Assembly (NCBI GenBank): GCA_034509495.1
Contig: CM067520.1
Span: 23,544,420-23,608,419, forward strand
Reading direction: 5' to 3'
Source of the DNA: Acestrorhynchus altus
Lineage: Eukaryota > Chordata > Actinopteri > Characiformes > Acestrorhynchidae
Length of the DNA: 64,000 bases
Shown here: in pieces, positions 12,657 through 21,600 of the stretch
Position numbering within the stretch: the first letter of the stretch is position 1
How the letters are laid out: the number at the start of each line of letters is the position of its first letter
Notes under the pieces: generated by a model
Seen by the model: only the letters and a program-made list of their open reading frames with translations
Told to the model about the DNA's origin: nothing
Database searches by the model: none
Program-made: the position numbers and the translations under genes

Positions 12657-15600
12657 AGCCCCCACGGCACCAGTGACATGGCGGAGGGGGAAACTGTTGG
12701 GACAGGGAGCATTTGGTAGAGTTTATCTGTGCTACGATGTGGACACAGGCCGAGAACTGGCTGCCAAACAGGTCCAGTTTGACCCAGCGAGCCCAGAGAC
12801 CAGCAAGGTATGAGTCTTGTAATCATAGACACATACAGGTTGCACTAGAACACATGCAGGGAAACATAAATACAGTCAAAAGAATTTCTCATTGTGAAGA
12901 AAGCAGTTGAGCTCTTGCGAGCTAGTTTGAAGAACAAAGCTTGGTTCCAGATTTCCAGCCAGCATTTACTCGTCATCAAAAATAAACATACCCAGAAGGA
13001 ATCAAACGTGGTGGCATGGCTTGACATCATGAGTAATGTGAATGATTCAAGATTCGTGCTTCGAACCAGAGAAGGAGAGCTGATGGATTGTGTGCCATGT
13101 GCAGAGTGACCAAACTGCAGATATTTAGGTCATGGCAGACTGTGGTGCCACGTTGCCAGACCCATCCCGATTGAGAATGTGTGGGATGATGTTGGACACA
13201 CTATCAGAGTGAGATCGTTCAAGCTGCATGGGATGGGTCATCACAGGACACCATTAGGAACCTCTACACCTCCATGCAGAGTGTTTAACCCGACGCCGTA
13301 CTGAGAGACACCACTTCTGTATGAGTAGATCAATAAATATTGATCAGATCAGACTACAGTTATCATCAGTTGTTGATCCTGATCACCTTCATCTTCCCAA
13401 TAGCACTGCAATCCCACACTTTTTTCTGGGTGCAACTATTTTTTGAAGATGATAAATGTATACCCCATCCTTCTGCAGGCTGCATTTTCAGTAGTCCTAA
13501 ACCCGAAATGTATTGTTTTTAAAAAGCCCTGTAAAATGTTCCCATGAGGTCTGACAATGTTCACGATGAGAACAAATGGAATAAAAACATGTGTACACAC
13601 ATATTTTTGGCCAGCTGGTAGGAACTCTATTAGTTTATAAGTTAATGGTCATTTGAAACAGCTGTTCTATAACTATTTTTTTTAACTTTCAGACTATAAA
13701 CATAGGCTGTGATATTGCTAGAACTTTCCTTTTCTGTTCTTTGTTCTTTTGGGTTTTCTCTGTCCATGCCACTCTCTTGTTTGGCCCTCCACTCTCTTAA
13801 ATCTTTTCCTGTCTGCCACTGCAAAAACATGCATTGTCACTTCCTGTATCTCTGTGAGAGTGTGTTTGTGAGAGGGGGGTTGGGACTCGGAGTCAGTGAA
13901 GAGTAAATGAAGTACAGTACATTTGGATGAACTGATCCTCTCATGTAGGGTGGGGTACTGAAGTTGGTACTTGTGAGTGTACCGACCAAATTATGTCAGA
14001 TTAACGTCAAATTTCAAATTGCAGAAATCAAAAATAGTTGCTAATGTTAGCAGCATGCTGCAGCCACTGCTGATGAAGCATGCAGATGAACCGGGGACTG
14101 ACTGCCAAAGGCTAAACATAATCAGGTGGAACACAGTTTTGCAGCTTGTGGGATCTTTCACATTGTTTGTTCAAGTGGCGCTTCTACCTTGCGACTCACA
14201 TGTACATCATCCGTTCTGGAACAAACAGATTTAGAGGTTCATGCAGCTCATTCCAATAGAAATGATCTGATGTCTGTGAGTTTTTCACCATGTCTGAATC
14301 AAACGTCTTGGGAAAGTGGAGTAAAGACTTTCAACACAGCGCTGTTGCCTCACAGCAAGAAGGACCTGGGTTCCATCCCCGGGTGGGGCGAATTTCTGTA
14401 TGGAGTTTGCATGTTCTCCCCGTGTTTGCGTGGGTTTCCTCCGGGTACTCCGGTTCCCCCCACAGTACAAAGACATGTGTGGTAGGTGAATTGGTGACTC
14501 TAAAGTGGCCCTTAGTGTGTGAATGTGTGTGTGAGCCCTACGATGGACCAGCGCCCTGTCTAGGGTTGTTTGCTGCCCTTGCCGGCTGGGCACCGGCTCC
14601 CCCGGGACCCTATTCAGGAAGTGGTATAGAAGATGGATGGATGGAGTTTCAACACTACTAACCTGATGCACACTGAGAGCACGTCACTCGGCCCAGTACA
14701 GTGAGAGTCAGAACACAGGAGAACTAACAAACACCACTAACAGTACAAAAACTGTTTGTCTTATATGATTTTGGGGATTCATCAAGTGTGGATAGACATC
14801 TGCAGTGAATCACTCTGACGTATTTATTTATATGTGAGATTAATTTCAAATAAATGGTTTAATTTATTAAATATTTCAAACCATTGCAGTTCATTAAGGA
14901 AAACAATTTTTGGTCAATTTTCATATATTTACAAATATTTTATATACATATTTCTTTTCCCTGTGGGTTTGGTGTTTTAAATTAATGACCAAATGTTCAG
15001 AAAGTTTGGAATTTTTATAACTTATATTACTTTTTTTGAATGAGTACTTTAAAGTACCGGTACCAAAAAGGTTCAAACCTGAACAGAACCCAACCTCATG
15101 TGCACACTAACACACAAACATTCATTTAGGTCGTCATTTTCCCTTTACACAAAAACGGTGTAATGACTCCAGGTCTGCTCAATGTGTGTTCCGGCGTTCC
15201 TTTATCATTTCGTATTTTTCTTCCTTTCATCCACATCTCCACTTGTGCACCATGCTCTGAACTTGTTCCCCCCTTCCCTCAAAAGCCTGAGTCTGAACTC
15301 GGAGACATATCTGTTCTCTGCTCAAGTCCATGGTCTCTTCCTTTTTTCCTGCTGTCTCCCTGCAGGAGGTCAGCACTCTGGAGTGTGAGATTCAGCTGTT
15401 GAAGAATCTGCATCACGAGCGCATTGTGCAGTACTACGGTTGCCTTAGAGACCACAACGAGAAGACCCTCACCATTTTCATGGAGTACATGCCTGGGGTA
15501 GGTCCTTCTTACGTACGGTCATGAAAGACAGCCCATGAAAGCCTTTGTTTTTTTTAGCGGATGGTCATTCGAACATGGAGAAGGATGGAGATAATATAAC

Positions 15601-18600
15601 ACATTCTGAAGAAATGTCTTTTTAAAGAGTAACAAAGCAAAGCAGCGTAGTTTTATTTAGTGAAGTCGTGTAATTTTACTCATCTTTTACCATTTTATTT
15701 GATTTGGTTCGTTCTGATATGTATGAAATCATGTTTGTGACCACACATCTCTATTCAGGGCTCGGTCAAAGATCAGCTGAAGGCCTATGGGGCCCTGACT
15801 GAAAATGTGACCCGCAAGTACACCAGGCAGATCCTGGAAGGCATGTCCTACCTGCACAGCAACATGATTGTCCATAGAGACATCAAAGGTACAGGAATAC
15901 CCATATGGCCTCTGGCCTCCCACTGAAAAACATGAAATACAACTGAAATGCATAAAATTGATCTTACAGATGAACATAGATGAGTAAACAGCTGTTTTTT
16001 CTTGTGTTGCTCGTGTGCATTTAATAATATCTGCATAAATCACATTTTAATTGGGAGTAAATGCAATGAATACGAATGCTGCTTGGAGTGCCCCCTCATG
16101 AACAGCTGTGCACATGCATTTATTGACAAGCTGAGAGATACAAAAGCACAATTTGTAGTGACAGAAGTATGTGGACTGAGGTGGTAAATTAATATTACAG
16201 GATTTTTACAAATATACTTTATACTTTAATTACGCAGCTCTGGAGAGAGGTTCTCATGCAGCTCCTACAAGGTTCTGTAGTTCAGTAGCAGGATTGCAGC
16301 CTCAAGTGGTTATGACAGCGAAACCATTCTGCCTGTAACAGTTAGTGGACCATCAACATGATTCTAAAGCTGTTGTTTCAAGACAGAATTGATGCATAAT
16401 TTTGATTTAAGGGATTTCCAGGGTTTACAGCAGTTCCATGATTTACTGCTATCGTTTAAGACGGACTTATCAAGCATCTTGCTTTGTATGTAGTTCCTGA
16501 GTAATAAGCCTCTGGATCCAGTAAGCCTGGGAAGTTTCATGTGAGGAGAGAGGAGAGCCCTAACTTTGTTAATGTCTGTGAATTTTAATGCACCAGGTCT
16601 GGTGAGAATAAAGATCCAGACTCTTGGCATGTGACTGTGAACTGCACTTCTGCATGTTATCCTTCCTCTCATGTTCTGATGTGTGGTGTGTTCAGGCGCC
16701 AACATCCTGAGAGATTCTGCAGGGAACGTGAAACTCGGAGACTTTGGGGCCAGCAAGCGTTTGCAGACCATCTGTATGTCCAGTACAGGCGTCCGCTCAG
16801 TTACCGGGACACCCTATTGGATGAGTCCAGAAGTCATTAGTGGAGACGGTTATGGCCGCAAAGCTGATGTCTGGTAAGTTATTACTGACTAATTAACACC
16901 TTATTAATAACACTAACAGGGTTTTAAAGATGTATATTAGAGTATATAGAATATATTACAAACTGACAGTGACAGAAAAAGACTGAACCGATTGCAGTGT
17001 CATAACTGCAGCAGTGTCATGCCAGACCGTCATGGTGTCACTCAAAACGGTCCCGCTTTTGTCTTGATGGAGACGATCAACAAATCCGTTTGTGGAGGTA
17101 CCATGCTCAATGCTGGTTCAGAAGACCTTGTGTCATGGTATGGGGTGCAATTTCATACAATGCCAGATCACATTTGGTCTTCATTACAGGCACTTTGACA
17201 GCCTGAAATTCCGTTAATGAGGTCCTGCAACAAGTGGTGCTAACTTTTCTGAACACACATTCCGGTGTGATATTGAGACAGGACAACACTCGTCCACACA
17301 CTGCTGCCACACACTGCTGCCTCAAGAGCTCACCTTGAAGACAGACACTATGCTGTGGTCAGTCTCATCTCCAGATCTATCCCTTATTGAAAATGTGTGG
17401 GATGCTATTGGACGCTCTATCAAAACTCCACCCTGCATGGGATGGATCATCACAGGACACCATTAGGAACCTCTACATTTCCATGCAGAGACGTCTGGCA
17501 TGTTGCGTTAAACCCGACGCCACACTGAGAGACACGACTTCTGTATGGGTAGATTAATAAATATTGATCTTATCAGTCTGAATTTAGAATCATTTACTTT
17601 TTGCTAACCTTTGTCTTCCTTCTCAATAGCATTGCAATTCCACACTTTCCCTCTGGGTGCAACTGTTTTTGACAATGAGTGAAATTGGCTTAATCCATTG
17701 CTCCGTCATTCGTGGTAGTCCTTTCAAATTCATGCTGACTTGAATATTTGGGCTGTCATTACGTGGCCTCTGTTATTAAAGCTTCGTTGCTTTGTAATGA
17801 TGCACTTTTCCTTTGTTGAGGGTGAATTGTTATAAGAGAGGAATTCACTACAGCTTTGAAGGTCTGAAATTTTCCGTCTGTAATCGACTGTTGAAAATAC
17901 CAAACCATAAAGGGTGAAGCAGAGCAGAGTCTGACCAAACAAGTATTCTTTGATACAGTAAGAGTCAAACATTGGACGAAAATTCCAAATATCTGAGAAA
18001 GGAATGAAAATGACTTGGGGGCTCCAGCTGAATGAGGGAATTCATTATAGCTATGATTATAGCATGATCTGATATAATAAAGGATTTTTCCTGAGGCAGC
18101 CAGTATAACTATCACTGAAACGGAAAGGTAGGAGAAAAAGCGACATTGTTAAAGGTCCAAGTAAAGCCAAATAAAGATTCCTAAAGTGGAAAAAACTCTT
18201 TTAAAGGGCTATTTTTAAGGACAAGCATTAACGACAGAACCATAAACCCTGCTGAAGTAGGAGGAGCTTACCTGCTGTCCAGGGATTCCCTTTTGCAACT
18301 TGATTGGACATTGTCCCCTCAGGCGAGGGAATATAATTGGCCGAGGTCCAGTCAGTCAGCTCATAAGAGTGGTCCGGAATGTTCCGAGCTTTTGGAATCT
18401 CAAGGGATCGTTGTGGGGAAAGATAGTTCAAGCTCGTCTAGAAGAGGCCTGTCAGCTCTCTCATCCTTTTGCACTCCTATACATGCAGCCACGTACACAC
18501 ATCTTAACATACACACACTCTCTCTCTCTCTCTTCAGACGTATAGAGATTTCTTTCGCTCACGCTGTTTAGTGCTCAGCGCTGCGCCAGCAAAAACACCC

Positions 18601-19401
18601 CTTAATTGTCAACAGCTCTGCAGGGAAATTTTCCACCAAAACATTCCTCTGCAGCCTCCATGCTCAAATAGACCGCTATTTGATAGGCCCGGTGGATCTG
18701 ATATTTGGGTGTGTAGGAGCAGCTTTTGTATTTCACCCTAGTAAAGAAAGCATAACTGTACTTATAATGAACCCATGATGGATTTATCTGTTTTTTTGCC
18801 CCTTGCTGACTTGAATCCAAGGTGATTAGTTCAGCTGTTAACTGTGAAATACAGTTTATAAAGGGATTCATGATGCCTATAAACGTTTTTACACATTCAA
18901 TACAACAAGCTGTGAAATGCTGTGATAAACATAAGAGAAAGCTCAAACGAGAAAAGTGCATTTCCTGTAGGAATGCAGTTTAGTTGTTCCCACTTCTAGG
19001 CAGTTTGCAACGTGGTTGCTGTGGTTTCCCAGGTGGTCACTATCCTGTTGCAAAATGGATCGTGTTAGATCCTTAATGTCTGGAGAAATCTGGATTAAAT
19101 TGCTGTATTTTTAAATATTTCTTTGTACAGTATGTTTATATATGTGTGTTTCGTTGTCTTTTGTGCTTTAAGGAGCCTCGGATGCACTGTGGTGGAGATG
19201 CTGACAGAGAAGCCCCCCTGGGCAGAATATGAGGCCATGGCAGCCATATTTAAAATAGCCACCCAGCCCACTAACCCTGTGCTGCCCTCACACACGTCAG
19301 AGCAGACGCGCGACTTCATCCGCCGCATCTTTGTGGAGGCCAAGCACAGACCTAGTGCAGAGGAGCTACTCAGACACCCCTTCTCACAGATCCTCTGCTG
19401 A
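2566..19401 (+). CDS. map3k3: Mitogen-activated protein kinase kinase kinase 3 (MEKK3), 16 coding exons
   Basis: MEKK3 is a cytosolic Ser/Thr kinase that phosphorylates MAP2Ks (MEK5, MKK3/4/6/7) and feeds ERK5, JNK, p38 and NF-kB pathways. Coding segments: 2566-2569, 5154-5284, 5365-5405, 5943-6042, 8183-8296, 8407-8527, 10860-10993, 11474-11547, 11639-11706, 11922-12017, 12128-12289, 12659-12807, 15366-15497, 15759-15888, 16696-16873, 19173-19401. All introns are GT-AG and phases agree, giving 620 residues (human 626). PB1 spans about 46-127 and contains QDDLDKAIDLL. The kinase domain spans about 356-617: glycine loop GQGAFG (363-368), catalytic K385, HRDIK with D483, DFG 501-503, and activation-loop S520 and T524 within RSVTGTPYW. 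Inserts such as RSSPPPGYVPERQ and the TYPRRYHVS block separate it from most kinases. It fits MEKK3 rather than MEKK2 because of NTIYQ/NTAYQ-type linker text, PERQQ and the FTLVPS motif. No frameshift or internal stop was seen. Confidence 0.95.
3195..3725 (+). mobile_element. Mariner/Tc1-like remnant (family A), interrupted by a SINE
   Basis: The left end aaaatagttgcatccagaag is the inverse of the right end (ctgggtgcaactattttt) seen in the other copies. Inside, near 3301-3365, PDLSLIENVW, a transposase C-terminal signature, is readable. The shared segment tcaataaatattgatca lies near 3620. The copy is in map3k3 intron 1 and its reading frame is broken. Confidence 0.65.
3395..3566 (+). mobile_element. 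tRNA-derived SINE copy
   Basis: A tRNA-like head with a B-box-like ggttcgattcc (about 3463-3473) is followed by gagtccttgggcaagactcc and a gctgctaaatgctgtgaatg/taaatg tail, an arrangement I know from fish SINEs. It lies inside the family-A transposon remnant, so it is the younger insertion. Confidence 0.65.
3969..4014. repeat. (GA)n microsatellite
   Basis: About 45 bp of uninterrupted GA in map3k3 intron 1, ending in gtgtgtgt. The rest of 3726-5153 has no gene-like signal. Confidence 0.95.
4620..4740. repeat. Dispersed repeat R1, copy 1
   Basis: The core gtaacctacagacgtgatac is shared with about 24450-24620 and 58165-58320 in this window. It includes a weaker downstream match around tccactcgatcccagct. 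The class is not identified. Confidence 0.55.
5154..5284 (+). CDS. map3k3: map3k3 exon 2
   Basis: The acceptor ends at 5153 (ctgtag) and the donor gtatta starts at 5285. With the split second codon it encodes residues 2-45, through MKDLVALQMTRRQ to TTNRK. The following intron is only 80 bp. Confidence 0.9.
5365..5405 (+). CDS. map3k3: map3k3 exon 3 (start of PB1 domain)
   Basis: This 41-bp exon encodes DDVRIKFEFSGER plus a split Arg codon and opens the PB1 beta-grasp fold. The acceptor is cccacag and the donor is gtgagt. Confidence 0.92.
5596..5879. repeat. (CA)n and (GT)n pair in map3k3 intron 3
   Basis: A (CA)n run occupies 5596-5658 and a (GT)n run 5796-5879. Together they take up over a quarter of the 537-bp intron and are complementary to each other in the transcript. 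Confidence 0.95.
5943..6042 (+). CDS. map3k3: map3k3 exon 4 (PB1 domain)
   Basis: Encodes ILMFVRPVQFDEIQQKVK through QQLDLHYINNE, matching the MEKK3 PB1 core. The acceptor is gtgcag at 5942, about 63 bp past a long GT tract; the donor is gtactg. Confidence 0.92.
6215..6845. mobile_element. Foldback MITE, near-complete copy in map3k3 intron 4
   Basis: The two halves are inverted copies of each other. The left arm has tgatcaggaccccacaggac and the right arm gtcctgtggggtcctgatca. The stem also includes gtgggtcattctcagcactg and its inverse cagtgctgagaatgacccac. There is no coding capacity. It is the same family as 37215-37828. Confidence 0.8.
7528..7812 (-). mobile_element. 3' end of a non-LTR retrotransposon (LINE), truncated
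   Basis: On the minus strand a frame at 7747-7559 reads GRRPRTRWRDFVSRLAWERL then LPPRPGPG, the usual last residues of fish LINE reverse-transcriptase ORFs. It is followed by a GGAT-rich tail (ATCC on +, about 7528-7550). It is heavily 5' truncated. The clade is not resolved. Confidence 0.75.
8183..8296 (+). CDS. map3k3: map3k3 exon 5 (end of PB1 domain)
   Basis: Encodes 38 residues, MSIPLHGQDDLDKAIDLL through LLLTQEHSN, including the acidic OPCA-type motif of PB1 domains. The donor gtgagt is followed within 6 nt by a 59-nt (CA)n tract. Confidence 0.93.
8303..8361. repeat. (CA)n filling over half of the 110-bp intron 5
   Basis: Uninterrupted CA between the exon 5 donor and the exon 6 acceptor of map3k3. 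Confidence 0.95.
8407..8527 (+). CDS. map3k3: map3k3 exon 6
   Basis: Encodes VSSPTHHSGCKQVRIKAAQS through ESRGRHSST plus one base. It matches the linker that follows PB1 in MEKK3 (SSPHSGVSRQVRIKASQS). The donor is gtgagt. Confidence 0.92.
8536..8596. repeat. (CA)n just downstream of the exon 6 donor
   Basis: CA repeat beginning 8 nt into map3k3 intron 6. Confidence 0.95.
8920..9324. repeat. (CT)n-rich tract and (GT)n tract in map3k3 intron 6
   Basis: A pyrimidine-rich CTCTCT region runs from about 8925 to 9108 and a (GT)n run occupies 9262-9324. The rest of intron 6 (to 10859) shows no gene or recognisable element. Confidence 0.9.
10860..10993 (+). CDS. map3k3: map3k3 exon 7
   Basis: Encodes the split Ser, then QNTGRSSPPPGYVPERQQRI and GSYTSINSEGEFIPETSDQL. 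This is the most conserved part of the MEKK2/3 linker and includes the RSSPPPG region, a phosphorylation and 14-3-3 region in the mammalian protein. The donor is gtgagt at 10994. Confidence 0.93.
11050..11450. mobile_element. Dispersed DNA-element-like repeat in map3k3 intron 7
   Basis: Text such as acagcattacctggccatgt and gggcagtggaatggctgaat recalls a repeat I have met in several fish genomes. There is no coding frame. Class and ends are uncertain; it fills most of the 480-bp intron. Confidence 0.4.
11474..11547 (+). CDS. map3k3: map3k3 exon 8
   Basis: Encodes VLDPWSSAENSVSGSCQSLD and SNSD, matching human [20 protein letters not shown]. The acceptor is ctcttag and the donor gtcaga; the next intron is 91 bp. 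Confidence 0.92.
11639..11706 (+). CDS. map3k3: map3k3 exon 9
   Basis: Encodes SPSLRKSRMHRARSYPDNRQ then DCA plus one base. The basic KSRM.RA.S.PDNRQ block is typical of MEKK2/3. Acceptor cccgcag, donor gtgagt. Confidence 0.92.
11922..12017 (+). CDS. map3k3: map3k3 exon 10
   Basis: Encodes DRENHVYDKIVGKGGTYPRR then YHVSLHHKDHSE. GGTYPRRYHVS is a MEKK2/3 hallmark. Acceptor cccccag, donor gtaaga at 12018. Confidence 0.93.
12128..12289 (+). CDS. map3k3: map3k3 exon 11
   Basis: Encodes GRRTFPRIRRPQGNLFTLVP, then SRRSLNGSEESLGTW, and ends RPVPHK plus the first base of a Ser codon. I placed the donor at 12290 (gtaaga) rather than at 12288, because only this keeps the frame into exon 12 (KSPTAPVTW). 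Confidence 0.9.
12592..12654. repeat. (TG)n tract directly on the exon 12 3' splice site
   Basis: 63 nt of TG followed by ccag, the end of the intron. It replaces the usual polypyrimidine tract of map3k3 intron 11. Confidence 0.95.
12659..12807 (+). CDS. map3k3: map3k3 exon 12 (kinase glycine loop and catalytic lysine)
   Basis: Encodes PTAPVTWRRGKLLGQGAFGR, VYLCYDVDTGRELAAKQVQF and DPASPETSK. It carries the GQGAFG ATP loop and K385. At 149 bp, skipping it would shift the frame and remove the ATP site. Donor gtatga. Confidence 0.95.
12975..13450 (+). mobile_element. Mariner/Tc1-like family A, internally deleted copy
   Basis: The left end aaaaataaacatacccagaa and right end ctgggtgcaactatttttt are imperfect inverted repeats. 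The interior keeps attgagaatgtgtgggatga, atcacaggacaccattagga and tcaataaatattgatca. At about 475 bp it is too short to be autonomous. It lies in map3k3 intron 12. Confidence 0.6.
14322..14641 (+). mobile_element. LINE/SINE-tail repeat with GGAT end
   Basis: Begins near gctgttgcctcacagcaaga, contains gtttgcatgttctccccgtg and gtgggtttcctccgggta, and ends in atggatggatgga. This layout is very common in fish retroelement tails. It lies in map3k3 intron 12; the rest of that intron (to 15365) has nothing recognisable. Confidence 0.7.
15366..15497 (+). CDS. map3k3: map3k3 exon 13 (kinase N-lobe)
   Basis: 44 residues, EVSTLECEIQLLKNLHHERI through TLTIFMEYMPG, covering helix C (Glu in LECEIQLL) and the hinge (MEYMPG). 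Acceptor ctgcag, donor gtaggt. Confidence 0.95.
15759..15888 (+). CDS. map3k3: map3k3 exon 14 (catalytic loop start)
   Basis: Encodes GSVKDQLKAYGALTENVTRK, then LEGMSYLHSNMIVHRDIK, with catalytic D483 in HRDIK. Donor gtacag. Confidence 0.95.
16050..16200. repeat. Dispersed repeat R2, copy 1
   Basis: The segment catttattgacaagctgaga, with preceding gcccc and the following gatacaaaagcac, matches 42486-42680. Class unknown. It lies in map3k3 intron 14. Confidence 0.45.
16696..16873 (+). CDS. map3k3: map3k3 exon 15 (DFG and activation loop)
   Basis: Encodes ANILRDSAGNVKLGDFGASK, QTICMSSTGVRSVTGTPYWM and ISGDGYGRKADVW. It holds DFG (501-503) and the regulatory S520 and T524, equivalent to human S526 and T530. 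Confidence 0.96.
16990..17680 (+). mobile_element. Mariner/Tc1-like family A, longest copy
   Basis: Readable but broken transposase text: a decayed HPHAAA-type motif near 17290, SPDLSLIENVWDAIGRS near 17370-17425, and SSQDTIRNLYISMQRRLAC near 17448-17510. It ends with ctgggtgcaactgtttttga at about 17655. Stops and frameshifts make it inactive. It lies in map3k3 intron 15. Confidence 0.75.
17681..19172. other. Remainder of map3k3 intron 15
   Basis: No exon or confident element. A short CT run sits near 18519-18533. Open frames here do not resemble known proteins. Confidence 0.5.
19173..19401 (+). CDS. map3k3: map3k3 exon 16 (kinase C-lobe and stop)
   Basis: Encodes SLGCTVVEMLTEKPPWAEYE, MAAIFKIATQPTNPVLPSHT and FIRRIFVEAKHRPSAEELLR, ending HPFSQILC and TGA (19399-19401). 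This matches the MEKK3 C terminus. Acceptor tttaag. Confidence 0.96.
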
Positions 19402-21100
19402 GGGATCCACTCTGTTTGATGCCCACCTAAAGCTGGACACTTGCACCAGAGCCACTTTGAAGCCAAGAACTCTTCTATGGCGAGCTGCCCAGTTCAAAGA
19501 CTTGAGTATTGATCAAAAACCACGGGGTCAAAGGCAGAGAGTGTCACCAACCACCATCCAGTTAGCTGTAACCAGATGTAGTTCTGAAATCTGGCTGTAG
19601 AGGGCTTTCATTGTTCACTCCAACAGCAGGGGGTGCCAAAGGGCACGTGAGTGCTGTAGCAGGTACAGCGAGTGTCAGGAAAATGACTCAAAATGAGGCC
19701 ATCAGAGCTGCTTCTTAGTGGACTCTGCTTTTCAGGAGCGTCTGTGCCTTCGGAACCCAAACTTCAGACCTTTAGATCTGAAGCAGAAGGTTAATGCAGT
19801 TTGCCAACCCTTTGAGTTGCTATGGAAGGGTACACGACACACAAGCAACAACAGATCATTTATCAAAAGCGGTTATTCTTTATAGTCCGTCCACATTAGG
19901 TTGAAAAAGCTCTGTTATAGAAGGTGGTGTGAGCTTTAGAACCTTGTGTGTGACCTGGAGGCTTCTTCAGGCTGACAGTTGTGTTGAGTATCTTGTCTTG
20001 GAGGTTTGGAGAAGTTCATTTCTGTCGTTTTTTGGTTGTTCTAGGTTCTTCATTGCTTTTAATTTGGTCATGTGGAAATCTTAGATCTCCAGAACAACAG
20101 CTTCACAGGAGAAGGACAAAAATTTCAGTGGAAGTCAGTATTAAAAGGTTTCGGGGGATTTCTGTTGGTCCATTCGTCATGAAAACGTAATGCAATTTAA
20201 AGAACTACCAGATTCACAGCACACAGTTAAAGTTTCAAATCACAGCCTTATGAAACACTAGTGCGATAGTGTGCCGTGCCTTTAGGTTAAAGACAGCAGT
20301 GCAGTTCTAACTCCACTGGCCACATCACGTCACCCTGACATATCCAGTCATGCCACTAGAGGCAGCTTGTCTCAACGAGGCTTTAGATTGATCTCTCTGG
20401 GCTCAGTCACCACAGCACTGACTTAGATATGTGTTTATTGATGGAAGGATGGAGGTATCTGTCGCCTGCTTGTTCAGCTTCCAGCTTCACACATAAAGGC
20501 TTTCTTCCTTTGACTAAATGCTCTCTGTGACAGGGTATGTAGTTTTAGTTAAACAAGAAACTCTGTCTTATTGTACCTGAGGATTCTACTTAAAGAGGTT
20601 CTCAGACATTCAAACGTATTTAACGTTGTTCAGGACTTTGCTCTACATTGCGTTGTGTTTGTGCCTGTAGAGAGCACCATGGGAGTGCTTTAGAAGCAGC
20701 TACTATAACTCAGAATAAGCCAAATAACTGGTTAGCTTTCCTATGGTGATTTAAGGCTTGGAGAGCTCATTAGGATGGTGGAAGTGGAAGAGATTCCTTA
20801 AGCTTGTGCCTTAAGCTTGACAGCGTTTGAACATCAGATGCACTTTTGTGAAATGAATGTTGTATTCACCAATTTATTTTCCCTATTTTACTTTTTTTTT
20901 GTTTTTTTTTCATAATGTGAAATCTCTTACCCTTTTATTTATATCTGAGGGCTCAGCTGTCTTTTTATATACACAAATATTCATGTATAAATATATATTT
21001 TTATATATGGACTCTAGACTATTTGAAATAGATTGATGTCTTTAAGAATGTGAAATATGAGACGAGACATCGTTAGAGACCAAAAGAGAGAGAAAAAAGA
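19402..21100 (+). other. map3k3: Probable map3k3 3' UTR
   Basis: The non-repetitive sequence after the stop ends in a T/AT-rich stretch (about 20880-21010). I find ATTAAA at about 20140 but no AATAAA until about 22861, so the true 3' end is not fixed. The end given is a guess. Confidence 0.4.
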
Positions 21101-21394
21101 ATGAAATCTTGTAAGCAGCTGGTTTTGCTGAGATTTACAGCATTTTAGTGCATTTCTGAGTGGAACTCGAACTCTGCCGGTTTAACGCGTCCCTGGTTTG
21201 AACGAGGTAGACGTTTGTGTGTGTATGCATGTTTGTATGCGTGTTTGGTCATTGAGAAGAATGAGCGTGACGAGGTTTAAGGCTGCAACTGATTCTTTCA
21301 TATATCAACAGTTAGTTCATCTGTCAGATCATTGTGCCGTCTGTTTTTTCTCTCACATTCTCCTGGAAAGATTTGCAACATTGAGGTCAAAGTT

Positions 21395-21600
21395 TGACTT
21401 CATCGATCCTGTTCTGGGTCATGGTGGGTCCGGAGCCATTGGACACAAGGCAGGAGTACCCTCAGACAGGCTGGCAGTCGATCATATGGTACCAGGCAGA
21501 TCCATACACTCACATCTAGGGGTAATTTAGTATAGCGAGGTCAGCTACAATGTGTTTTTGGGTTTCCTACCACCTCCCAAAAGACAGGGAAAGAGTGAGG
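21395..21600 (-). mobile_element. Decayed retroelement-tail repeat
   Basis: gttctgggtcatggtgggtc, acaaggcaggagtaccctc and gggtttcctaccacctccca match, in inverse orientation and poorly, the repeat type at 14322-14641. A related copy is at 49240-49510. Confidence 0.5.

Noticed and set aside
16364..16771. 135-codon minus-strand frame
   Set aside because: Overlaps the end of map3k3 intron 14 and exon 15 on the opposite strand and has no recognisable domain.
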